A stretch of 64,000 nucleotides of DNA from Scleroderma bovista (taxonomy: Eukaryota; Basidiomycota; Agaricomycetes; Boletales; Sclerodermataceae). Below the pieces are notes generated by a model. The model saw only the letters and a list, made by a program, of their open reading frames with translations, had not been told where the DNA came from and searched no databases. The stretch covers positions 169,883 to 233,882 of the forward strand of contig JAYMGJ010000300.1 of the NCBI GenBank assembly GCA_037178675.1, read 5' to 3'. Below are positions 32,417 through 41,842 of this stretch, in pieces. Numbering within the stretch: position 1 is the first letter of the stretch; every line of letters starts with the position of its first letter. A program made the translations under genes and the position numbers.

Positions 32417-35029
32417 GGTTGATTCAGGGACCGGTAATTGCTTGAGCATCCCATAGGGTCGGTGATGTGGCGTCTTAGCTTGGGCACAGGCCGTGCAGGA
32501 CTTGACGTAGTCCTTTATGTAGGTACGAATTCCTGGCCATGTGTATTTGCGACGGATGAGCTCTAGAGTGCAATTTTGACCGAAGTGTCCCGATAGGGGA
32601 TGGTCATGCTTGTATCTGAGGACACGAAGACGTAGGTCATCGGCCTTGGGGACGTACATGTGACCATCGAGACATAGGTAACCAGTCTCATCAGTTGATC
32701 ATCGGGGATTCGATGTGTCCGAGAGGTGGGCTTTAGCGATGGGATCAGTCAGGAGGTTGGCTAGGATATCGGCATGAAGACGCTCGACATCCATGAGTGC
32801 ACTTGCTCTGAGTACTGGAGCGTGTAGGTATGTTGCGCGAAGGGAATTGATGAGCTGTTCAGCCGTGAACACCGGTTGGAGGTTCTGTGGATTGACTCGG
32901 GCGAAGCCCCTATCCCCCTCTTTGGGGTAGACGTCCCAGCGTCTAGTCAAGGCGTCGGGCTTTGCACCAAGCTTACCAGGTTGGAAACAAATAATCAAGT
33001 TGAACGAAGAGAGATATTCTGACCATCGGGCTTGCCGACGGGTGAGAACCTTAGAGGTGGAGAAATATTCCAAATTTTTGTGGTCGGTCACGACGTCAAT
33101 CAGGAAGGCAGGGCCCTCCAGATAATGACGCCAGGCCTTGAAGGCTTCGAAAATAGTGAGAAGCTCCTTGTCGTGTGTATTGTAGTTCAGCTCGGGCGCG
33201 GTCAGAGTGCAAGAGTAAAACACAACTGGTCGTATTTTGTCATCCGAACCTGTGATGGATAGGATACCGGCGATCGCATAGTCCGAAGCATTGGTCTCGA
33301 CTGTCAGTTGGGCGCCTGGCTGGAAGTGGGTGAGGATGGGAGCTGTGGTGAAGGCCTCCTTGAGTTGGTTGAATGAGCATCGGCAGACATCGGAGAAGTC
33401 CCAAGGGGCATCTTTCTGTGTCAACTGAGTTAGTGGGACCACTATATCAAAGTAATTGAATATAAATCGACGGTAAAAGTTTGCGAAGCCGAGGAAGGAC
33501 TGAATGTCCTTCACCTTGCGAGGTTCGGGCCAATCGCAGATTGTCTTGACTTTGTCTTGCGACATCGTCAATCTGTCGGGGGAGAGGAAGTACCTGAGGT
33601 ACTCCACCGAGTCTGAATGGAACTCACACTTTTCGGGTTTGGTGTAAAGCTTGTGCTGGCGGAGTCGCCGAAGCACTTCCCGAACGTGGTCAGTATGGTC
33701 CTCCATATTGTCCAAGTAGACTAGGATGTTGTCAAGGTAGACTATGACGCAGGCATCGAGCATGTCCGCGAAGACGGAGTTGACGAACCACTGAAAGGCT
33801 GCAGGGGCGTTGGTGAGACCGAAGGGCATCACCTGCCACTCATACGAGCCATAGCGAGTCCTGAAGGCGGTTTTCCACTCATCACCTTCGGCAATGCGAA
33901 CCAGGTGATAAGCATGTCTCAGGTTGATTTTAGTGTAGACCTTTGCCCGACTCGGAGAGTTGAGTAGGTCGGAGATGAGGGGTAGGGGATACCGATCCTT
34001 CTTTGATATTCTGTTGAGTCCTCAGTAGTCAACGCAAAGTCGGAGAGAGCCCTCCTTCTTCTTGACGAAGAGGACAGGGGCTGCATGGGAGGATGAGGTC
34101 AGACAGATGAAACCAAAGCGTAGGTTTTCGTCGATGAATGCCCGAAGGGTTTCAAGCTCGATGGGGGAGAGAGAGTAGAGTCTACCAGGCGGTAGAGGCG
34201 CTCCTTCTTCCAGTTCTATCTTGAGGTCGTATTCCCGATGAGGCGCGAGTACCAATGCTTTCGCCTTGCTAAAGACGTCGGCAAAGTTGTGGTATGCCTC
34301 GGGGACAGAGGAGAGGTTGGGAGCAGTGTTGACCGATGCAGCGCAAAAGCTACCGTCAGGCTTCAGCTGGATAGAGAACTGTTGAGAGCCATTGAGCTGG
34401 CAAGCCTTTAGAAAAGCTGCAGTGTTGATGAGAGCGATAGGAGGTGCCCGAAGACCAGGAGCCTGAGGCGAGTCGGTCGGAGAAGGAGATGAGACTGACG
34501 TAGCGTAGAGTCTCAGCATGCTCGGTGAGGGTGCTACAGGGTCGGGGAGTGAGCTCGGGGTTGGCACTTGCTGCGTAGATGTTCTGAACTCGATACTGCT
34601 CAGTACCCAGTCAATTGACGGATTGTATCAGGTGAGCCAGTTGTGTCCGAGCACAATCTTACAGTCAGAGTCCAACGGGGTGACATAAAATGTCATCGGG
34701 GTGATGTCGCCAGAGGGAAAACGGATGGGTAGATTGGTTGCTTCGGTGATTATGGTGGTGGTGGTACCATCGAATAGACGGAGAATGATCGGGGATACCG
34801 AGTAGCATGAAAGAGTGTTCATATTGGCAAAAGATGGAATCTACAAAACAATGGGTAGAACCCGAATCTACTAGCGCAGGAAAGGACTGTATATCATGGT
34901 CACTGACGGTAACCTGAGGTTGGAGAGAGTTGGGGTCGGAAAGAGCGGCTGCATTGAGTTGGGCCTCCATAGGTGCACAGTCAGGAACAACGCAACTCCC
35001 ACTCTGTGTGGAGTCTCGGGAGTTGCTAT
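32417..35029 (-). pseudogene. Pol of element A (protease, RT, RNase H, partial integrase)
   Basis: Ordered fragments: aspartic protease with ALVDSGSTHCFVD (about 34.88 kb), RT start with APVLFVKKKEGSLRLCVDY, RT core with MPFGLTNAPAAF (33.83 kb), RNase H with VETNASDYAIAGILS, tether, and the integrase H2C2 finger (HDHPLSGHFGQN then CTACAQAK) near 32.5 kb. Inactivating changes: the RT box reads YLDN instead of YLDD, the RNase H start reads ETNAS instead of ETDAS, both D-to-N (G-to-A on the coding strand), plus several frame breaks. The reading ends at KQLPVPE where the element is cut off. Confidence 0.85.
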
Positions 35030-36379
35030 CTATTTTTTTGCCTCAGTGGAGGCTGTCGGTTTGGCTTCTGATGTGTTCGTGGTAGTGGTGGTAGCTGCCC
35101 TAGCCTTGGCTGCTCGAGAGCCTGACTTGGGGCAGTCCTTGGCCTTGTGGCCAGTTGCACCACAGAACATGCACAGATTCATGTCGAACCTGCGCTTGCG
35201 TTCCTCAGAGGTCAGCTTGCCGTCCTTGCCGAGCTTGTCCGAAAGCTCAGCAGTCTTGCCCGACTTGTTAGTTTTCTGAGTCAGGGTTGACAACGAAGAG
35301 GACTGGGCAGCGTTGCCTGAGGATTTACCCTTATCGGTTTTACCCGACTTGGTGTTGGGGGTGTTGGTACTAGTGCTGGTAGAGGTCTTGTTCTGATGTG
35401 CGACCTCTTCCTTGCGTTCCCAATATCAGGTGTCGATCTCCTGGGTAAGGATGCGAAGACCGTTCAGAGTGTGCAGTTTACCGACATGGCTTATCTCGTC
35501 CTTGATTCGGTCGGGGAGACCTGTGTAGAAGTGATGGCGTAGGGCACCATCGCCATAGCCCTGAACCTGGGAAGCGATGCGATTGAAGTCAACCACATAT
35601 CGGTTGGCACAATGGTTTTCCTTCATGTGGAGGTGGTCGAGCTGATGCTCGGCGTTGGCAACTGGGTCATGGGGACTGAAAGTTGTTTGGAGTTCAATGA
35701 CAAACTCTTCCCAATCGGTCATCCAGATCGGACGGTTGTGGGGGTCTCCTGCACCGAGTAGGTCTGGCTCGAACCATTTGAGAGCCATCCCTTTGAGGTA
35801 CAATTGCGCGAACGTGACCTTGGTTCGGTCAGTTCGGAATGCCTTCAGTCGGTCCTGGAAGTTGAGCTCGCACTGGACTAAGAATGTGCGCAACTTCTTT
35901 GGATTGGTCCCGTCGAAGGTGTCGGGTTCGTGCACCTTGGTGCGAGACGACGACTCAGAAGAGCGCGAAGATCGCGCGAGTCTGTTGATAGCGATGGAGA
36001 GATTATTAAAGATGACTAGACCAGCCTCATCTGGGTCGGGGATGCCATCAATGGGGTTTTCACCGCCATCATCAGGGTTTGGGTCGTCGGGGTCGTCGGG
36101 ACCATCACTGCCAGGACCATCGTCACCGGGGCCATTGTCGTAGGGATGGTCATCACCTGGGTCATCGCCGAGATCTTCGACGAAGGCCCCAGGTGGGCGA
36201 TGCTGAGCAGGGGAGGAGGCCCTCCGAGCAGAGAAGCCTTGGAATTGGGAGATGGAGTCAGGTGAGTGCCTGAGGCTAGTCAGAGCGCTCAAGGCAGCAG
36301 CCCAACAAGTGTTGGATGCTGAGGGTTCCGGGTTGTTTGTGTGAGCAGTGCACGAGCAGGTTTGGATTGTCCTGGACAT
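35030..36379 (-). pseudogene. Gag of element A
   Basis: The ATG at 36379 opens a retrotransposon Gag with an acidic Asp/Pro/Gly-rich segment, the capsid-type core (FLVQCELNFQDR, YLKGMALKWFEPD, YVVDFNRIASQVQGYGDGAL) and, after one stop, the CCHC zinc knuckle CMFCGATGHKAKDC. The single stop (TGA at 35426-35428) replaces the arginine of the ARYWER motif seen in element C. The frame ends at TAG (35030-35032) directly after an A7 run, the site where pol is presumably joined. Confidence 0.85.
35033..35039 (-). other. A7 slippery site of element A
   Basis: Seven A on the minus strand, immediately followed by the gag stop TAG; the same A AAA AAA heptamer lies at the gag end of elements B and C. Confidence 0.6.
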
Positions 36380-36420
36380 AGATGATTGTGAACTCGTACA
36401 AGACTAGAGTTCGAATATAC

Positions 36421-37041
36421 TGTCAAGACTGGTTCTTCACCGATCTGATCTCTACGAGGGGTCAGGGGGTCAGGGGTTGGTCTAGCGGTAAGACCGAGAT
36501 GCTACGTAGCGTAGTTGTACTTCCCGAGTAATAGGAAGGCCGACCGAGGGTCTGATGGGGAGTCCGAGGGTAAACGGTCTACGACCGAGTACTTGTACGA
36601 GGGCAGAGGCAGAGAGCACGAAGAGAGAACAGAGGAGAAGTATCTTATTCGATATTCGAACTGAAACTACAACAGACTGAGTATCTAAGTATTTATACTG
36701 AGTGGAACGGATGAGGTGATGTACGGGAAGTCGGGATTACTGACGAATGACAAGCGCAAACGCGCTGCGCGCTGAGTAAGTACGGTAAGTGCGATAACCG
36801 GATTACCGATAGGTATTGTATTAGTAATGCAACGGGACGGGAACATATAGTAACCGGAAACAAGAAAGGAAACATATTAGGTAATCGTACAGAGAGACAG
36901 AACGGACAACACGCTCACCGATCGGTGGCGATACAGGATAGAGAGAAACGGAGAAGGGAGTACATACAATAAACGGACAGCAAACGTGTGGACGCAATCA
37001 GACAATAGGGTACAGGGTGATCAGGTGTCACAGTCGTGACA
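36421..37041 (-). repeat. LTR of element A (5' LTR)
   Basis: 621 bp bounded by TGTCA...TGACA on the minus strand (TG..CA ends). It differs clearly from the LTRs of elements B and C and has few CCGG sites. Confidence 0.75.
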
Positions 37042-37767
37042 GTGAGTATGGGCACGGTAGTGAAGGCGTGCTTGAGAGCATTGAAAGCGCATTGACAGTC
37101 CTTGGAAAAAATCCAAGGGGCATCTTTCTGGGTGAGCCGGGTAAGAGGAACCACAATGTCGGAGTAATTGAATATGAACCGGCGGTAGAAATTGGTGAAT
37201 CCCAAGAAGGATTGGATGTCCTTTACCTTACGAGATTCAGGCCAATCGGAGATGGTTTGGATTTTGTCTGGGGACATAGTCAGACCTTCAGGGGACAGAT
37301 GGTAGCCAAGGTATTCCACTGAGTCCGAGTGGAACTTGCACTTCTCCAGTTTGGCGAACAGGCCATGCAACCAGAGTCGGCGGAGGACCTCCCGGACATG
37401 CTGCTTGTGAGACTTCATATCCTCAGAGTAAATGAGGATGTCATTGAGGTACACAACAACACAGACATCCAGCATGTCAGCAAAGACAGTGTTGACAAAG
37501 CGCTGGAATGCTGCAGGGGTGTTAGTGAGGCCAAAGGGCATTACTAACCACTCATAGGACCCATAGCACGTATGGAAAGCGGTCTTCCATTCATCACCTG
37601 GAGCAATCCAGACTAGATGGTATGCATGTCGGAGGTCAATCTTTGAATAGATCTTAGCACGGCTAGGGGAGTCCAATAGGTCAGAGATAAGGGGGAGTGG
37701 ATAGCGGTCTTTTTTGGTGATTTTGTTTAGGCCTCGGAAGTCAACACATAGTCATAAAGAGCCATCC
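37042..37767 (-). pseudogene. Element B pol fragment (RT to start of RNase H)
   Basis: The frame carries DLLDSPSRAKIYSKIDLRHAYH, MPFGLTNTPAAFQRFVN, a YLND box in place of YLDD, and QSFLGFTNFYRRFIFNYSD. It is cut on the left by the LTR of element A after PILT and on the right by the poly(A) retroposon at 37768. The missing upstream part continues at 39275. Confidence 0.85.
37756..37767. repeat. Target-site duplication of retroposon, left copy
   Basis: AAAGAGCCATCC; the same 12 bp recur at 39263-39274. Confidence 0.75.
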
Positions 37768-39262
37768 TGGGGATGCCTCTTGTCCTTCAACCACCACCTT
37801 CCCCCGTGGGAAAGTCGACCTCCCAGCCCAAACACCAGTGTTCTGCTTCATCTCCATGCTTGATCCTCCTCTCTGAGGTGGGTAAGAGATTCCACTCATT
37901 CCCCAAGGGCATGTTCAAGACCCGATTTGCCCCCCCACCGTTCCACGTTCGGTACTCAACCACATTGCCTCACATCCGCCTCAGTGGTCCTGGACCACCA
38001 AGGCCGGCCCCAACATGGGAAAAACCTTTTCGGTTCCCACTGTCCCTACTTCCTGTGGGAAGGACAGCCCCAAGGTTTTGCCTGCCTATGTCAGGGTATA
38101 CCAAAACAACATGCTGCTGCACCTTCGTGCCCAGCAGGCTCGCCTTCGGCCTGCCCCCCCCAAGTCCTCTCAGCCTCCCCAGCCAGCTGTGCCCCGACCC
38201 CCCTCTACCCCCCGACCTTGTGGCCGAGCTCCGTAAGGAAATCGTGGCTCTCCGGCATGAATTCGAAGCCTCCCGTGCCCTGCACGAGGCATCCCTCATC
38301 CCCCCCCTTTCTCCACGCACCGCCCTCACAGTGGTGCCGACCTACCCCCCCCACTCCCCCTCATCCACCTCATCCATGTCCATTACACAGGAGGGCCTTG
38401 CCCACCCTGACCTCTTGGAAAAAGTGTGTTGGGGGGTTGCTACAGTGGACCTAAAGGACAGAAGCTGTGGTAGGAAATTGGTAACCCTGTAGTAAACCTC
38501 AGTAGATGGTCAAGCTACTGTATTAGAGTAGTACCTGTAGTAAACTACTACAAGTTAGTATGAGTAAAAGGAATGTGTAGGACTACTTACCCTCAGTAGA
38601 TGGTCAAGCTACTGAGGGACTAATAGGCAAATACTACTGTGTATGTACGCTCGAAGGGCTTATGTAAGCTGTGCGGTCACACGCCTAAGTACCTAGTAAC
38701 GCATGCTGGTTAATTTACAACACAACCATCAATGGCTGCAGCCTGTCCTTGATCAGGCCCACTGCCCCCCCTTCATCCGCCACATCGACTCCTCTATGGT
38801 CCCCTACTATCCTTTCGACCTCCTGGAGGACTGCCACCAGGCCATCGAAGTCATTTATCAGGCGGACATGCCCCGTTTCATGGGTTTCGACTCCAACGGT
38901 GACCTCTATGTTGCTATACGGGCCCCCCTGAGGTGATTGTCACAGCCGTGGTCGCTCCTCCAGGTGCCCCTCTACCACCTGCCCCTCGTGCTAGAGAGCT
39001 CCTACGCTTATAGTATCCCCCCCACCCTTTTCTCTGCTCCCTCTCTCCTCCTCCTCCCCCATCACCCCCTCAGTTACATAGTGCACGCTTTCGGGCAGCT
39101 CAGGCTGCCTGGCTTTGCCCGTACCTGATTAGCCGGGTGTTGTACGGGCGTGTGGCCAGAGTCCCTTGTGTTTAGTTGGTAGCAGTGTGTTGTATAAGCC
39201 AGTAGAGTGCAATATGGGTGGTATCACCCGACACACTATAATGAAATGAAGAAAAAAAAAAA
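37768..39262 (+). mobile_element. Poly(A)-tailed retroposon inserted in element B
   Basis: About 1.5 kb of unrelated plus-strand sequence interrupts the RT of element B. It ends in an A-run (about 39252-39265) and is flanked by a 12-bp duplication, the hallmarks of target-primed (LINE-type) insertion. Its own coding content is broken: Pro-rich frames at 37773-38492 including a short coiled coil (LVAELRKEIVALRHEFEASR), and another short frame at 38703-38936. I recognise no reverse transcriptase, so it may be a truncated LINE ORF1 part or a non-autonomous element. A 23-bp direct repeat (38498-38520 and 38592-38614) lies inside it. Confidence 0.75.
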
Positions 39263-39274
39263 AAAGAGCCATCC
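39263..39274. repeat. Target-site duplication of retroposon, right copy
   Basis: AAAGAGCCATCC, matching 37756-37767; its first bases are indistinguishable from the poly(A) tail. Confidence 0.7.
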
Positions 39275-39943
39275 TTCTTCTTGATGAAGAGGACTGGAGC
39301 AGTGTGAGAGGAAGAGGTAGGGCGGATGAAACCTGTAGTAAGATTCTCATCGATGAATGTCCGGAGAGTGGAGAGCTTGACTGGAGACAGTGAGTAAAGG
39401 GTTCCCAAGGGTGGTGAAGTACCTTCCTCGAGTTCGATCTTCAAATTGTAATTGTGATGTGGGGGAAGTTCGGAGGCTTTCACCTTACTGAACACATCCA
39501 CATAATCACAATATTCCAGAGGGACGATGTCCAAGTCTGGCGGAGTTGATATAGAAGAGGACCGGACCTTTGCTGAGTCGGCAGGATGCAGCTGGAGTTG
39601 GTACTTTGTGGATCCTTCCAAACTGCACACACGCACGAATGCGGCTGCGTTGATTAGAGAGATGTGCGGAGGGGTGCAAGCTGGAGTGTCGACAGATGGC
39701 ACAAGGCCTGGGGTAGACTGGCCAGAGAGGCTGGAGTCAGAGTTTCTGGGCAGAACTGGAGAGGGAGTCGACAGGGGCGCTGGCAAACTTCCTGCAAGAG
39801 TCCGGAATGTTAAACTACTCAATACCCAGTCAATCAACGGATTATAGCGGGTGAGCCAGTTATGTCCAAGGACAATCGAACATTCAGAATCCAATGGAGC
39901 AAGATAAAAAGTCATGGGGGTGACATCACCGGATGTGGGGAAC
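39275..39943 (-). pseudogene. Element B pol fragment (end of protease to start of RT)
   Basis: Reads MTFYLAPLDSECSIVLGHNW at the protease end, the linker with PPHISLINAAAFVR, and the RT start (GFIRPTSSSHTAPVLFIKKK). It is bounded on the low side by the retroposon and on the high side by the LTR of element C; the upstream continuation is at 47807. Confidence 0.85.
39939..39943. repeat. Target-site duplication of element C, left copy
   Basis: GGAAC, repeated at 47807-47811. Confidence 0.85.
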
Positions 39944-40588
39944 TGTCAAGTCCGGGTCTACTCCGGTAGGAGGTCCGGTCAAGTCCGGACGAGCGCAGAC
40001 AAAGGAAGGGGGCAGAGGGCTGTACGAGGGATTAGTCCGGCCGGAGTTGGTGACCGCTTGGATTCAACGACAAGGACGACGTGCGTTGATCCCTTGCGTA
40101 GGTTCCGGTCAAGGTGATAGAGACAGAGACGGAGACGGAGACGGAGACAGGCAGAGACTGGAGTAGTGACTAAGTTGATTTCAGACTGAGGTGTACAAGG
40201 TAAACTAGAGGGTACTTATACTAAGTAGAACTAGGGTCGAGTACATACGGTGACAAGTAAACAGCCTAATAGCGGACAAGGGATGACCGGAGTTAGGACT
40301 AGGTCAGGTCCGGTGAAAATAAAGTCAGGTCCGGTAAAATAAATCAGGTCCGGTGAAAATGCTACAAGGTATAGGATATATCGAGTTCACGGAGAACTCA
40401 CGTCAAGGCAGGGTAAACGGCAAAGTGTGGTAACGAGCGAATGGAGCATAGACCAAGGGTCGTGCTTAACGGAAGGTTATCTGCGTGAGCGCGACCGGAG
40501 TAGGAGACGAGCGACCGGAGTAGAGCTGTAGAGCTGCGATGCGACCGGAGTGACCGGATAAGGCCCGGAGTTGGGCATGGTCGTAACA
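39944..40588 (-). repeat. 3' LTR of element C
   Basis: 645 bp with TG..CA ends. It contains about 16 CCGG tetramers and a threefold tandem block with GTCAGGTCCGGTGAAAATAA near 40310-40360. It lies just upstream of the antisense gene and may supply or regulate its promoter. Confidence 0.9.
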
Positions 40589-40604
40589 GTATCCCCCTTT
40601 TAGG
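40589..40604 (-). promoter_or_regulatory. Polypurine tract of element C
   Basis: On the minus strand CCCCTAAAAGGGGGATAC directly precedes the 3' LTR, the position of the plus-strand DNA primer of LTR retrotransposons. Confidence 0.6.
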
Positions 40605-40696
40605 GGCCGAACCCATGAGGCCCCAATGAGGCTGTCGTGTGGTCGCCTAGAACAATGCGGAGTCCGGAGTGATTGTCTGAGTACGAAATTTGGATC

Positions 40697-40703
40697 TATA
40701 AAG
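40697..40703 (+). promoter_or_regulatory. TATA-like box of the antisense gene
   Basis: TATAAAG (within CTATAAAGATC) lies 51-57 bp upstream of the ATG at 40754, outside the LTR. Confidence 0.5.
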
Positions 40704-40753
40704 ATCAAACCGGTTCTTGCTTTTACCCCCAGTTTCCTGCCATTAATCAAAAC

Positions 40754-41788
40754 ATGTCGAACACTGCTAAGTCCACCACCCCCACTGTTCCCTCTGCGGT
40801 CGAGTCCAAGGACTGGACCAAGGCGCCAACACCGGAGCTCCAGTCCGGTAGCGAAGACGAGGCGTCCGTCCTCGATGCCAAAACAAAGGAGAGGCGTCGA
40901 CGCAAGCAGGTCAAGAGAGAGGAGAAGCAACGCCGGGAAGAGGCGGAGCGACGAGCACGAGAGGAGGCGGAACGCAAGGCGAAAGAGGAGGCGGAGCGCC
41001 AGGTGCGCGAGCAGGCGGAGAAGGAACGAGTGGAGGTGCAGCGAAGGGCTGCAGAGGTAGCGGTGAGGCAGAGAGCGATGGCGCAGGAGGCGTCGAAGAA
41101 GAGAGCGAGGGAAGAGCCGGAGGCGGGTCCGAGTGGAGACCGGAGCGACAATGTCCGGTAAGTATTTTTTTTAAATTTTATTCCCTTGTTACTTTATTAA
41201 TTTTTTGGCAGGTGCATTCGCTGTGCGAAGCACAAGGCCAAGTGCGAACGAGACCCGGAAAAACCCAAGCAGCGCGCGTGCATGAAATGCGCAGGGCTCA
41301 AGGAGCGGTGTGAGTGGCCGGAGGTGGGTGGTCCGGGTCCGGTAGGGGATAAGGGGAAGGGCAAAGCGAAGGAGAAGGAGGTGGTGATGTCACCGCGAGG
41401 AGGCGAGAAGCGGAAGAAGAAGAAGCTGGCGAAGGTCGTCAACGACGACGACGACATCGTCGAAGTACCGGGGCCGTCTGGGAAACGGTCCGGGTTTGAC
41501 CCTGGGCCGTTCCTGGAACGACTGGACCGGTTGACCGGGGCGGTGGAGGAGATGACCGGTCAGATGCGCCGGGTCGCGGATGCCACCCGCTCGGTGGCCA
41601 GAGGTAACGAGCGGCTGACGGCCGGCCTCGAGACCTTCCTCGAGGAGTGCCGATTTTTTACGGCGCCCTGGGATGAAGACGAGGAGTCGGAGGACAGCGA
41701 GGCGGAGGTCGACCCGGAGGAGGTCGAAAAGGAGGTCCAGGGGCTCCAAGAGGAGCAGGAGGATCCTGGCAGCGGTGCGCCGGAGTAG
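40754..41788 (+). CDS. Antisense accessory ORF of element C with Zn2Cys6-like cluster
   Basis: Predicted 326-residue nuclear protein of unknown role, encoded against the direction of gag-pol between pol and the 3' LTR. Exons are 40754-41157 and 41212-41788; the 54-bp intron has a canonical GTAAGT donor and CAG acceptor and restores the frame. Residues about 45-120 are a highly charged Arg/Glu/Lys coiled coil. Cysteines at 136, 139, 146, 158, 161 and 168 follow the spacing C-x2-C-x6-C-x11-C-x2-C-x6-C of the GAL4-type Zn2Cys6 DNA-binding cluster (CIRCAKHKAKC, then CMKCAGLKERC). A basic stretch (KRKKKKLAK) could be a nuclear signal, followed by DDDDIVEVP, which fits a SUMO-interacting motif. The C-terminus holds a helix (PFLERLDRLTGAVEEMTGQM) and an acidic tail. 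Its stop is 54 bp from the pol stop, tail to tail. An RNA-binding Cys knuckle is an alternative. Confidence 0.8.
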
Positions 41789-41842
41789 TTGGTCCGGTCC
41801 GGAACTTGTAAATAGAAATGTAATTTAGTTTTACTTTTTTGT

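Larger units (their letters stand above)
32417..37041 (-). mobile_element. Ty3/gypsy element A, 3'-truncated, nested in element B
   Basis: A minus-strand gypsy element with its 5' LTR at 36421-37041, gag and part of pol. It stops abruptly inside the integrase at about 32417, where satellite-related sequence begins; the catalytic integrase core, chromodomain and 3' LTR are missing. Its 5' LTR interrupts the RNase H part of element B at 37041/37042, so A is younger than B at that point. Confidence 0.85.

Noticed and set aside
39172..39274. Extension of the element B pol frame into the A-run (Phe-rich tail)
   Set aside because: The poly-Phe is the poly(A) tail of the retroposon read on the other strand; the true pol frame is interrupted there.
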